Shown here: positions 12,301 to 23,452 of the stretch, in pieces
How positions within the stretch are numbered: position 1 is the stretch's first letter
Layout of the letters: each line of letters starts with the position of its first letter
Position numbers and translations under genes: made by a program
Assembly: GCF_030848805.1 (NCBI RefSeq)
Contig: NC_092358.1
Location: 28,315,720-28,379,719, forward strand
Reading direction: 5' to 3'
Length of the DNA stretch: 64,000 nt
Origin: Temnothorax longispinosus
Taxonomy: Eukaryota > Arthropoda > Insecta > Hymenoptera > Formicidae
Notes under the pieces: model-generated
The model's input: the letters and a program-made list of their open reading frames with translations, nothing else
Databases searched by the model: none
What the model was told of the DNA's origin: nothing

Positions 12301-14005
12301 AGCACAATGGTGCCCGACCAGTTTTCGCATCTTTTAGAAGAAATTCACAAGTTGGAAACCGAATTGGGACATTTACCGCAAAAGTGGAAAGTCCTCTGGG
12401 ATAAACTCGAGTTGCCGAACACTGACTCCCTTGCTGTAAGTCGCAACAGAATATTCATGCAGTTCTTTATACCAAGTTATTCTTGCGAGTATCATCGCAA
12501 GAAAAACTCAAAATATATTTGACACTGTATATACTGTTGTGTAATTTATTTTTGAATTATATTTTTTTTCTTATCTACGATGTGTCAAAGATTAAGTCAT
12601 GAGACTTCGTCACAGTCCGAATATATTTCGGCATAATTTTAACTATTATAAAACCATATAATCGTTATCGATTTTCTTTTTTTCTAGCGGCACGCATCAT
12701 TCAGCACGGCACTCGTACGGTATCACGGTCGATTGATTCATAAACGTTCTACTTTAGAACTGTTATTGCGTGGCAAACTTGCCGGTGGAAATACTACCGG
12801 AAACGAAGGTTCTGTTTATGCGCATCCACACAGGTATCATCATATCATCAATGTCAATCTGTAGAATCTGCTTAGATTCGTTGATTACGTATACCATGAA
12901 TGCAAACATTTGCTAAAGGTTCGAACGACTGGATTCCGCGACGCCGACTCACTGCGACGCGTGTTCCGGCGTGTTATGGGGTCCTGTGAAGGCTGGATTG
13001 AGATGCATCGATTGCGGTCATGTGTGTCACGACAAATGCGCGGATGCTGTGCCAAAGAATTGCACAAAATATAAAGCTGTGACGGATAATCTCCAGACTC
13101 ACACACTTACGAGAAGTGGCGGCGATAACGGAAGCGTAAACTCAAGTATGCGCTCATTTCATTAATCTAAATGGCTAATTAAGCATTTCTCACAAAAACT
13201 ACTCTTTCTAGTTGTGCCACAACTATTCTCTTCAATCTACTTTCACTACTATGTACCTACTATTATGATCTTTTTCTTATTAGGTGTGACAACTATACAA
13301 ACATCTTCCCAGCAATATTATGAACAATTCTCGAGTAATGTGGCGGAAAATAGAACGCACGAGGGCTATCTTTATAAACGAGGAGCTCTATTAAAGGGCT
13401 GGAAACAAAGATGGTTCGTACTAGATTCTATAAAACATCAACTGAGATATTACGACGCAGTGGAAGACTCGCATTGTAAAGGATATATAGGTATGTAATC
13501 GAACTAGAAAAATATAGGTAATATAACATAAAGTTTAAAAGAACAAAGTGTAAATTACAAAATCACATATTATAGATTTAGCTGAGGTGGTATCTGTCAC
13601 TCCAGCTGCGCCCATGCCAGGACCACCAAAGAAAACAGATGATAAATCCTTCTTCGATGTAAGTACATATTCTACTTTGATGGAAAAATACACGCGATTT
13701 AAATACAATAAAAAATTTTATAAAAAATGTATTAACACTTTTCAAGATCAATCATTTCAAGTAAATTAAAAAAATATAAAACATGAACTTTTATACTAGT
13801 AATTTTTATAGATTCATAGCTTCTTTTCAATTTTGCGAATCGATTTATTTTTATACAATATTGTTGAAATGTAATTTTTGCAAGCATGATAAAATTATTT
13901 TTTTTTTTACAGCTTCGTACGAACAGACGAACATACAACTTTTGCGCTGCTGATGCAGCCACAGCACAAGAATGGATCGAAAAGGTTCAAGCGTGCTTAC
14001 AATAG
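6346..14005 (+). CDS. Sbf: Sbf: MTMR5/MTMR13 pseudophosphatase, DENN-domain Rab GEF
   Basis: Orthologue of SBF1/SBF2, a DENN exchange factor for endosomal Rabs that pairs with active myotubularins. Exons: 6346-6400, 6705-6790, 6866-7153, 7248-7467, 7575-7816, 7902-12211, 12288-12435, 12688-12833, 12919-13145, 13284-13490, 13576-13658 and 13913-14005. Phases agree, giving 2034 aa. Domains: DENN from residue 1 (MSRLADYFVVVGYDHE), SBF2 domain, GRAM near 900 (LPGEEVIMDGLRVYLLPDGR), myotubularin-like domain about 1145-1700, C1 about 1831-1881 and PH about 1931-2033, ending at the stop. The phosphatase signature reads LEDGWDT (from residue 1485) where active enzymes have CSDGWDR. Leu therefore replaces the catalytic Cys and Thr the Arg, so it is a dead enzyme. 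A polyadenylation signal candidate AATAAA lies at 14568. Confidence 0.95.
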
Positions 14006-15128
14006 TGTCACAACGCTTGATTATAGTACTAATTTCAAATTCTGGATGTGACTGATATATAGAGAAGAAAAAACACAGATTTTAATTTTGTTACATAATC
14101 TTGTATAGTCTAATTGTATGCATCATAGACTGCAGTAATCTTGCTTTAAGTATTTTAAAACGCAAACTCTCGTTGGACTGAAAAATAGTATCATAAATTA
14201 AATGTGATACATCCATATCCTCAATATAGGATTAGTATGTGAATATAATGTACATTTTTTTTGTGATTATATCGTTATATTAAATTTATATTCATCGAGC
14301 TGGAAGATGAGAGATCGCTATATAATGCGTCGCGCCTAAAAATCCTTTTTATTTTGTTTAATATATTTTCTAATGTTAAATTATGATGAATTATAAAAAA
14401 CGAATATAGCTCATACATAATAAATTGTGCACTGAAATTGTCTATTGAAATGTATACAGCATGTCTCAAGATCACCACAGTTTTTGATATCTGTGTGAAT
14501 TTTTTAGCAAATTGGGATCAATTTTTCCTTAATAACGAACTATAAATTGATTATAAATTTAACTTAAAATAAACGATTGCTAATCGCAACTATCTTTTAG
14601 CAGCACAAATAAATTGGACCCTATTCTTCAAGTAAATTTTTTTCTCAGCGAAATTTTAATTTGGATTGTGTTATATTACTACTAAAATGGCTAATATTTT
14701 AACCAAGAAAAGACAAATTCAAAATTTTTTCTAAATTGTAAAAAGATCGCTTTCTCTCTTACAAAATTGGTTAACTTGGGATATTCTGTGTATATGAATA
14801 AATATACATACATATATATATATATATAACTATTATCTAAATATTATTGTAATTAATATTATTACTTGATAAGTTGCGAACTTGTTTGTTAAAAGTGTTA
14901 AGTTCAAAGCTTGTGAGAAAGACAATTTCTATCTCTAAATATGTTAAGAATATTTGATTAATACTCCTGCCATGCTGACAGTAAAGTTAAATTAAGAATA
15001 CATTTGTAGCACTTTTTATCATAGTTTGATTTGAAAAGTTTCGTAATTTGAAAACAAAAAGCGATACTATTTATATATATTTATCGATATATACATTTTC
15101 GAGATTTTACACCATTTCATATCATACA
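14006..15128. other. Sbf 3' UTR and convergent intergenic DNA
   Basis: AT-rich DNA between the convergent 3' ends of Sbf and ZCRB1. It contains AATAAA at 14568-14573 on the plus strand and an (AT)n run near 14808-14828. No coding exon is supported; the short ORFs here have AT-driven composition. Confidence 0.6.
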
Positions 15129-16445
15129 TTACTCGCTAAAATCTTCTTCGTCACTGAAATAGTTATTCTTTTTATAACGTTTCCTCGGTGCAGTCAAAGT
15201 TTCTTTTCTATCATATTCATCTGCTTCTCTACGTTCCATTTCAGACCGTTTTTGCTGAAATATAAAGTAACATGAGTAAAGATGTGCATTTTTTTGCTCC
15301 ATAAAATTTTAACTTATTCATTCGTCTCATTTCACGTTTCAATTAAAAATTATGATTATACCTCGAGTGCAATAACGGCACTTAACGTTTCTGGTTCCTC
15401 TTCCGTATCATCATCGACGTTATAGACGTCGTCGATGTTGCGTTTTGGTTTTCTTGTCGCTTCATCGCTATCGCTATCATAATAACTTGTGTCGTACTTT
15501 TCTTGTTTCACATTTTTCTTACGTATCCTGACTCTTTTCGCTGGCGGTTCCCTAGGACCTAATGAGTTATTGGTGCAGCAATACGATAAATGTCCTTCCT
15601 GCCCACATTCATAGCACTGCGACTTGTCGGGATAATCTCTACGACGTATAAATTCAGTGCTGCGACCATTGTCGACTGCTATTGAACTTTTCAGAGTGCG
15701 ACCAAGTACCTAACAGTAAAAAAATAAAGGGAAGAGGCTGTTAACAACATATAGATAATCTCTATTGATGCTATTTAAAACTGTGATTTTAGCCTTTATC
15801 TCCTCTTTTTAAAATTAAGAAAAGGCAAAAAGCATAATTTCAATTAATTTCTTATTAGGACTCTAAATGAGAATTCTGCAAATTAAACGTTTCATGTGGG
15901 AATTTGTTTAATTTTCTATTTTACGAATATAAAATAAAATTTTACTGATATTTTAAAGCTATACTGATAATGATATTCCTTTTTAATAAGTTTTAAAATT
16001 ATATGGTCGCGCAGAAACGGCATATCCATGTGCAATCGAACTAATGCTCGAATGACTACGCAACGTGATTATTTGAATGACGTGCGGCATCAAACAATTA
16101 GAGAAATAAATAAATAGTATAAATTGAAATTTACCTCCGTATTATTAAGAGCTTTCGCACAAGACACGGCATCTTCCGTTTTAAGAAATAGCACGAAAGC
16201 AACGCCGCGACTACGTCGCGTTACCTTGTCTTTCAATATTGTTACTCTGTAAATAAACGACATAAATATTTTGCACGATATACATATATGGAGACTCGAC
16301 GTTTGACAGCAAAATGCTTATAAGTAACTCACTTGACAATTTTCCCGTAACTTTCCAATAGCTGATGTACATCATTGTTGGTTAAGGAGAACGGTAAATT
16401 CGACACGTAAACAGTCGATTTACTTGGAGCGATACGACCGTTCAT
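15129..16445 (-). CDS. ZCRB1: ZCRB1, U11/U12 snRNP 31K protein
   Basis: Component of the minor (U12-type) spliceosome U11/U12 di-snRNP; binds RNA in the nucleus. Four minus-strand exons, 16445-16333, 16246-16135, 15709-15362 and 15254-15129, join in phase to 232 aa (the human protein is about 217). The start MNGRIAPSKSTVYVSNLPF is almost the human sequence. The RRM spans about residues 11-86, with RNP2 VYVSNL and RNP1 RGVAFVLF. A CCHC zinc knuckle follows (C107, C110, H115, C120 in CYECGQEGHLSYC), then a basic/acidic tail ending in FSDEEDFSE. All four key knuckle residues are present. Its 3' end faces Sbf. Confidence 0.95.
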
Positions 16446-16713
16446 ATCTTCATAAATTTATTTTATAAAAATTATATATATATGACAAAGTCTACAGTTG
16501 GCTTCACATGTCTTTTTTTTTTGTTACTTTAATCTTTGAGCTTTCAAATATCTCATCGAGAAGCATTTCACGGATACACCATAGAGACAAAAGTAACTGC
16601 TTCCAATTTAGGTTAGGATAAAGATGAAGTAAAAAAAGTTCTAGCTGCTATTGCTGAACTGTCTGCACTAGTTCACCAATAGAAAACAGACTTTATTTTG
16701 TATTTGTGATCTA

Positions 16714-16767
<54 letters not shown>

Positions 16768-17432
16768 TATATATTATGTATATATAATAGTATATATAAT
16801 GTATATATATTATATATTGTGATGTAAGGTTTTTTCTATAATATTATATATATATATATATATATTGTATTTATTTTTCTATATTTTTCCATATAATTGT
16901 GCACAATCAAAAATGTAAAACAAAATGCGCTCATATTCTGATTTTTATTCTCATTATAGCCTTTGCCTCCTGTAGAAATTATAGTTTATAGTTTATTATC
17001 GATTGCAGTATAAAAGATTACAGGCGATAAGTATTTGGAAGGAACATCCGTTTGCAAGAATCCTTTTAAACGTGATAATATATTTTCATTCTGCGGAATA
17101 GTATTTAAAAAACTACGTGATTGGTCACCAATATACTTTGGCATATCTAATTTTTATATTCTCACGAAATAAATCTATAAATCTTAATTTATATTTTATT
17201 AATATAAGCTACATATGCATACGTATCTGAAAAAAACTTTCCAAATTGAAACATTACAGATTCTTATCCCAGACTCTTAAAGGTGCTACCGCTGTAAACA
17301 ATCTCGATCGAGATTATTAGAGATTTTACGCTTCTGTTGTAAAATACATATTTTAGCTTATGTTCAAATTTGCTTTTCAACAAAATAATCAATGTGTGTC
17401 GGTGCACAACGATAAAATTCACATGTACAAGC
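16446..17432. other. AT-rich intergenic DNA with microsatellites
   Basis: Contains the ZCRB1 promoter side and a long (AT)n tract at about 16722-16800, with a second at about 16845-16866. Downstream (leftward) parts could hold the second exon of the small signal-peptide ORF at 17433-17636, but no exon can be fixed. Nothing else is recognised. Confidence 0.5.
16722..16866. repeat. (AT)n microsatellite cluster
   Basis: A long AT dinucleotide run, interrupted by TATGTATATAATAGTATATA-type imperfections, and a second pure run form one compound simple repeat. Confidence 0.9.
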
Positions 17433-17636
17433 TCATAAGATGTCTTCAATAATACCGCTCCTTCCTAAACAGCTAAATATAGCAATTTGATTAAATTTTG
17501 TGGGCTTACTGCTAAATATATTGTGTGGCAAAGTCGGTATGGCTGCATTGCGCTCGTTTGCATCACCGTCCGCTATCAACACAAACGTTACACAGAGTAT
17601 AAGATAAAATAAGATATATAAAATGAAAATTTCCAT
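17433..17636 (-). CDS. Hypothetical small secreted peptide (67 aa ORF)
   Basis: Open frame on the minus strand with a strong N-terminal hydrophobic segment (MEIFILYILFYLILCVTFVL) followed by IADGDANERN, a plausible signal peptide with cleavage near residue 26. The remaining roughly 40 residues have one Cys and no recognised family motif. A good donor (AGCA|GTAAGC) lies inside the frame at about 17517, so the true product may splice to another exon and have a different C-terminus. It sits just downstream of Cp190 on the same strand and could also be part of Cp190's 3' UTR. Function unknown; the coding status rests only on the signal-peptide look. Confidence 0.35.
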   Translation of the reverse strand: MEIFILYILFYLILCVTFVLIADGDANERNAAIPTLPHNIFSSKPTKFNQIAIFSCLGRSGIIEDIL

Positions 17637-17727
17637 TAAAGAGTGTTGCTTTAAAAATTAAACTATAGCCATGGTGAAAGTTAATAACATATTACAGAAG
17701 CAAATAAAAAATACAATATTACAGTAT

Positions 17728-20700
17728 TCATGATTCTGTTAGCCCTTCGCTATCTTCGTCCCATTCAGCAGTGAAACTCTGCACTTTCTTATGTTGTTTA
17801 TCGGTAGTCTCTTCCATGTCTTCCTCTACCATGTCGCCCTCGACGTGCTCTTCCTCAATGATCATAACAGATTCTTGTTGCCCGTCCATACTATTGCTCT
17901 GTTCGCTGCATTGTTCCTCGTCGTACTCTACTATCTCCGTTTGTTCTTCGACATATTGTATCACTTCTTCCACCTGATTATCAGCGCACTCCTCCAACAT
18001 CTCTTGAGGCACCTCCTGCGCCTCCTCTTCCTCCATAACTTCCTCCATAACTTCTTCCTCGACCTCCTCGACCTCCTCAACCTCCTCGACTACCTCCTCT
18101 ACTATCTCTTCGGTTTCCTGTGCAACCTCGCCGGGCTGATACTCCTCATAGGATCGATGATCGGCCTCCTCAGCACCATGAATGTACACGATCATACCGT
18201 CGTCCGTGCCCTGCATCACTATTTGCTCATTATCGGCGATATCCAACTGTTGCGGCTGTTGATGATGATTGTTCTCGGCATGCTGATAACTTTCATCATT
18301 GTTAACTAACATGATCATGTGCTGGCTCTCCAATTCGTGCTCACTATAATTGATGTTATGTGCCATATCATCCAACATCTCTGGCACAATGAATTGCTCC
18401 TCATTCGTAACTTTCACCATCTCTATGGTTTCTTCTTCCTGTGTTTCCGGAGTAGTCTCAGCATCTCCGACACCGAGGGAAGCGGCTATACCGCTGGCGA
18501 CATGACTGAGAGCCTCCGCTTCGGATGACGGTTCTAACGGAATAGTCGACGCGGACGGAGGAGGCTCGGTGGTGTCTCTCTGTAATTCTTTATGCGCACA
18601 GTCCAGATGTACTTGTAAATTTGTCACGCGCACAAACACCTTGCCACAGTATGGACAACGATGGCCCTTGGTCTCTTTACCATCCGCCATACCTACATGT
18701 CCGCTATTCAATTCGTGAGTGGTGAGTTCGGTGATACTCTTGAACGACTGATTGCATTGGTTGCACTGAATATCTTCCGAAGGTAGGGAGTGATGTCGGT
18801 TAGGAGGCCGATGATTATGATTTATTTGGTGACGCACCAGCAGAGTTTCCGACAAGGCAACGTACGAACAGGACTGACATTTCGGAAAGCACATGCTCTT
18901 CGGCGGCGGCACGTTGTGCTTGGTATAAAGATGATACATCAAAATGTTACGCTTAGTTGCCTTATAGCCGCAATGCTCGCAAACCCTCGGATCAAACTTC
19001 TCCTCGTGCACATCTTGCATATGTCTTCTATACATGTAATAATTGGTATATTCCTCGTCCAAATCACACTTGTTGCATTTCCAGGGACCTGTCTCGCCGT
19101 CGATACTGCCGTTACACTTGGAATCGTTTTCATCATTATTGCTGGCCAACAGATGGTCCGATTTTAAAACCACGTAAGATACTTTTGTTTTGCTAGCAAT
19201 ATTACTGTCGGAGGATTTTGCTTCTTTCTGCATGATCTTCAAGCGAATATTTTTATTGTTCTTTACTAAATGGGGATATTTTTTTAACACTTCTCTGATG
19301 ATCTTTGCGTGATTGTTGATAGAATCATCGGTACTTGGGCGATTCGTCTTAGGCTTTTCCACATTTTCTTTTTCCTCCAGATCAAAACGTACTCGTTTAG
19401 ACGGACCGTCTTGAGATCTCTGGTAATTCTTCGATATACTCCAATCATCGTCCGAATTTGTGTCTCTCAAGTTCTTTTCGCTCTCCTGATTTTCCTCTTC
19501 CTCATCTTCGGTTGTATCATTTTTACTATCTCTGTCGGGCGAATGCTTACGAGAGGAATTTCCTTTTTTATCTATGTCGGATGCTTGAACAATAGGCTTT
19601 GTATTGTACGTAATGTCATCGAATGAAGAAAATACTCCCAGAGCAATATCATCTGCTTCCGGAAGATCGAATCTGGATGGGCCAGGTGTCGTTTCCTGTT
19701 TATGTATCGAAGATGCACTGTGGAATGTTCGTACTTCATAATTCATCGCTGGCATGGGTGGAGATTCGTCTAGCTTTCTCTTCCATATGGGAAGTCTTAA
19801 AAGATAGAGATTATTAAAATTTTATCGTTTTATAAGACTGTTTGGAGCATTACATTATGGAATACGTACTTTCTACCTGGCAATGGTTGCCCAGATAAAA
19901 TCGGTGAGGTCGAACTGGTGGAGCTGACAATCGCTTTTGTAGTTGGAGTTGGAGGTTTCGAGACGGCTATCACTGGACGCGTAGGTGTTTTTGCCATATC
20001 ATCTTGCATTTTGCTCGTGTTAAATTGAGCGTCGAGCAACTTTGTTAGGACCGTCATGTTCATTTTTTGCGCTGTACGATACAAAGCATGTTGCTCCGAC
20101 GTCCAATATTCCAATTGTCCAGTGTACATAAAACTGTATATAAATGTGCAATTAATTAAATATAAACGACAAAAGTGTTCCAGCATGAATATTAAAGCGT
20201 GGAGGCGAATATAAGTGTGGAGGTGAGATTAATTTTTAGTTGGAGTATGGGTTCGAGAGTTCTGACCCTCGTCCCGTGTATGCCTTGGTTTTATAAGAGG
20301 ATGATTGGAACATGAAAAGAGTATGAGGTGAATGAAAACCCATTTTAAATATATTAAAGCAATAAATATTAAAACGTACCTTATAATAGACTTAACACAC
20401 TCGTAAGGCATATCTGAAGGCATAATTATTACACCATTAAAATTTTCATCCTTCTCTTTTTGCTGTTCTTCGAGTTGCATAAAATAGTCTGTACATGTTG
20501 TCACCACAAGTCGATGAGCCTGAAAAGAAATTTCTTTTAATAATATTATTGATAATTTTAAAAATATGTTTAGAAATATTTTCCGATATTATTGCTTCAT
20601 ACTAATAACGTAAGCATCACATTATTTATACCTGTACAGTAATATCACTTGTAGGAAATTTAATTTTGAGATCGAGAAATTGTTCCTCCGAGTAAAGAGT

Positions 20701-20799
20701 CTGAAGTCGTTGAAGAAAGAACGATCCCCAATTATCCACCTTTACTTGCTTCAAGCCACGCGCAGGGGGTGACTTCTCTTGAATCACTCCTGACTCCAT
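17728..20799 (-). CDS. Cp190: Cp190, BTB and C2H2 zinc-finger insulator/centrosome protein
   Basis: Insect chromatin-insulator cofactor recruited by CTCF, Su(Hw) and BEAF; it also associates with centrosomes. Four minus-strand exons, 20799-20632, 20519-20380, 20133-19870 and 19795-17728, join in phase to 879 aa. The BTB/POZ domain spans about residues 18-135: VKVDNWGSFFLQRLQ, HRLVVTTCTDYF, FMYTGQLEYW and TAQKMNMTVLTKLLDA, close to fly Cp190. A second conserved motif lies near residues 352-386 (IIREVLKKYPHLVKNNKNIR). C2H2-type fingers lie about 425-595. The C-terminal third is extremely Glu-rich and ends VQSFTAEWDEDSEG, matching the fly C-terminal motif in position. Smaller than fly Cp190 (about 1100 aa). 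The start ATG is the first in the BTB exon. Confidence 0.93.
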
Positions 20800-21985
20800 T
20801 ATCAAGTATTTGACAAAAGTATCGATATCTGGGTCAATATATTATATACTGAAAATAAATATTATTTCTATGACAAATATTATAAATAGAAAGTTATATA
20901 TGTATATAATTAAAAGTCAAGCTCGTGTGTGTCAAATAATAAATAGGTTGCCGGCCAATAACGAGCAATATGTATAAATGTATATATGTATAAACGGTCC
21001 AAATTTTTCTACTTTTCAGAATATAGAACACCATATGACAATCAACAGAAAAATTGGATTTTAATGAAAAATATTCAATTTCAAAGATTTAATAGGTAAC
21101 GAATATTATTCATTCTTTAATTTGCATTCTACTGTTTATAGGTACAAGGTATTATAAAACGAACAAATACAGTCTAGAATAAAGTTTTGTATCTTATTTT
21201 TTTCTACTTTAATGTAAGATTCTGGGATCAAAGTTGACATTTACAATCATAGTTATGTAATATAATAATTGTAATCTATTGTGCAAATATTACGCAGCAG
21301 TAAAAAAAAAATAAAATAAGCTAATTTCATAAAGAACATACTGCCGCTGCAATCTTCATAAAGCCTCCTTTCCTATCTATACTACTTATTTCTCTAATAC
21401 ATTTCCCAAAATAATTTTTCTTCGCTCGAATACAATGCTAAATCCCTCTCTTTCCAGTTTCGCGCAAATCACAGAAGAGCTTTAAAAGTTTTATTAACAG
21501 CATTAATTTTTATTAACGCAATGGTGCAGCGGACTAATCCTCGAAAGTAAGAGAGTGCCATACATGCGTGAGACTTGTAACGTAATTTCAACGTATTTGA
21601 CACGATGCTTCACCTATCGCGCTTCTTATCGGAAGAATCGTAGAAAAAAACATCTTGCTACGTCTTTTACCTAAAAGAACGCCAACGCGAGTTCGGGGAG
21701 GTATTGCTTCTCATAAGTGGGGAAGATGAGAGGAGGCAGGCAGATAAGATCGCGGGACGCGGAGCTGTGCTAGAAACGGGACGAGTTACAAATCTCTGGG
21801 ACGACGACGACGAGGACGTTACGCACGAGACAACAGCCAGATTTTCTAACAGCCCGGGCCCCGGGGCCCCGGAGCAAGACGCTAGTTCGCGACGTTCGCG
21901 TACGGCCACGTACGGCGTACGATATACGCGTCCGTCGGCTGTCCGCGAGCTCTGCCCAGCCGCCCCAAGCCGCCCGTGATCCACG
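20800..21985. other. Cp190 promoter side and intergenic DNA
   Basis: AT-rich from 20800 to about 21660 with no coding exon recognised, then CpG-rich from about 21690 onward. Cp190's promoter must lie at the left end. Open frames in the CpG-rich part on either strand have arginine/serine-biased composition typical of chance reading of GC-rich DNA. Confidence 0.45.
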
Positions 21986-22288
21986 ATGACGGATGAAGAA
22001 TCCAGTGGGCTGTGGCTGGCCCGCCCCGGCCGTACCCGTGCGCCCGTGCCCCGTACGCGGGAATCGAAAATGCCCTATTGCACTTATAATTCACATACCT
22101 ATTCAGCAGGATCTCAATATTTCCCGTTCAGCACCATCTCTTACGAATTTTCTCAGTATACAATCAACCGCAAGCATCCCACTATGTATCGTGACTCACA
22201 GATGGAGCTATACGCGTTCGATCCGGAACCCGAGAGCCGAGAGCTCAGTCCGATCAAGTCCGAGTCGCGCCGAAGCGACCGGATGTGA
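21986..22288 (+). CDS. Hypothetical ORF of 100 aa
   Basis: An ATG-initiated open frame, MTDEESSGLW at the start and ending in a charged segment (DPEPESRELSPIKSESRRSD). Its middle part (Tyr/Ser rich, PYCTYNSHTYSAGSQYF) looks less GC-driven than the start. No family is recognised, no flanking splice sites are convincing, and it sits in a CpG-rich stretch where chance ORFs are common. It could be a single-exon gene, an alternative 5' exon, or noise. Confidence 0.2.
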   Translation: MTDEESSGLWLARPGRTRAPVPRTRESKMPYCTYNSHTYSAGSQYFPFSTISYEFSQYTINRKHPTMYRDSQMELYAFDPEPESRELSPIKSESRRSDRM

Positions 22289-22390
22289 CGTCAGTCAGTT
22301 CCGGCGTAGCGTCAGCGTCGTCACTAGCGTCGTTCACTTGTATTGTATGTCATGTGAATTCATGAAAATTGGACTTGCTTACTGCAATTA

Positions 22391-22662
22391 ATGCTAGGTC
22401 TACAATGCGAGTCGTAAAGTCGTGGAGTCGTAAAAATTGACCAATCACAATCGAATTTGAAGAGAATAATCGACTGTGATTGGTCAATTCTTACGACTCA
22501 CGACTTTACGACTCGCATTGGGCGCGTTCAGCAGATCAAACCGCTGAGTAGCAGTCGAACGTGATTGGCTCTTACTTTTAGAACCAACCAATCAACGCAA
22601 GGTGTTGATAAGACGAACTCAACAGTTGTGTCTGCTGAACGCGGCCATTGTAGACCTAGCAT
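22391..22662. mobile_element. Palindromic MITE interrupted by a second MITE
   Basis: The ends are a perfect 17-bp inverted repeat, ATGCTAGGTCTACAATG at 22391-22407 and its complement at 22646-22662. Internally 22403-22422 is the perfect complement of 22501-22520, and TTGACCAATCACA pairs with TGTGATTGGTCAA. This makes a foldback element whose right terminal repeat was split by insertion of the 127-bp element at 22520-22646. It is non-autonomous and carries no coding sequence. Confidence 0.8.
22520..22646. mobile_element. 127-bp MITE, copy 1 (nested)
   Basis: Terminal inverted repeats of type GGNCGCGTTCAGCAGA and TCTGCTGAACGCGNCC, flanked by a 3-bp duplication ATT (22517-22519 and 22647-22649). 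Internal landmarks are CAGTCGAACGTGATTGGCTC and AACCAACCAATCAACG. The same element occurs again at 23045-23171 with the same length. Too short to code for a transposase; the family is unassigned. Confidence 0.82.
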
Positions 22663-22867
22663 AACTATCCCCCTAGCACAACCACGATAAACAGTTCTGA
22701 TTCGTCTATCGTGGATTTTATCCAAATAGAATAAAGCAATCTAAAAATCATTTAAATGGCATATTTTAAAGTAAGAAAATGTCCTTAAGTTACTTATTAT
22801 TAGTCCTTTTCGCGAACGAGTACTTTTGGACAATTTTGCGTAACCTCTAAATTAAAATTCTAAATGT

Positions 22868-22901
22868 CATTCACACACACACACACATACACGCACACAA
22901 G
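22868..22901. repeat. (CA)n microsatellite
   Basis: A CA dinucleotide repeat interrupted by TACACG, in AT-rich intergenic DNA between the two 127-bp MITE copies. Confidence 0.8.
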
Positions 22902-23044
22902 CATGTCGCGTCTCATGCGATTATTTTTATATTTTGTTCAATAAAAAGAATAAAATTGTTTCACCAGTGACACCAGTCACCAGGATTCCTTCCTTTAAGG
23001 AGAGTGGATACGTCTTTATGATCGTATTGATCGTTCATCATAAT

Positions 23045-23171
23045 GGTCGCGTTCAGCAGACCAAACCGCTCAGTAGCAGTCGAACGTGATTGGCTCTTAC
23101 TTTTAGAACCAACCAATCAACGTAGAGTGTTGATAAGACGAACTCAACAGTTGTGTCTGCTGAACGCGGCC
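23045..23171. mobile_element. 127-bp MITE, copy 2
   Basis: Nearly identical to the element at 22520-22646, with a handful of substitutions and equal length. It is flanked by AAT at 23042-23044 and 23172-23174, a 3-bp target duplication. It lies about 280 bp upstream of the NDUFA13 start codon, so it may sit within that gene's promoter. Confidence 0.85.
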
Positions 23172-23452
23172 AATCATATACTTAAAATGGCCGTACAAGC
23201 GTGCAAGGCCAACAATTGAAAGAAAGATTGCGGACATTTATGATAATATTGATAATGTAAGGGACGAATGTTTTTCAAGCCCTTAGCCGGCTTAGCCCTT
23301 ACCAGGTTACCAGTTATCCAGGTCGCATCACGCGTGGAGTGATGCGAGTGCGGTTCTAGCTTCTAGCTCCAAAACTCCAAACGTTGTCGATCGTCGTCGA
23401 GCCCCGAGGGCGAGAGGAGATTGAGGAGAACTGACAAGTGACAACTGACAAG

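Noticed and set aside
17791..18309. 172-aa plus-strand ORF rich in Leu opposite Cp190
   Set aside because: Antisense reading of the Glu-rich tail of Cp190 gives Leu/Phe-rich frames; the sense exon is clearly the real one.
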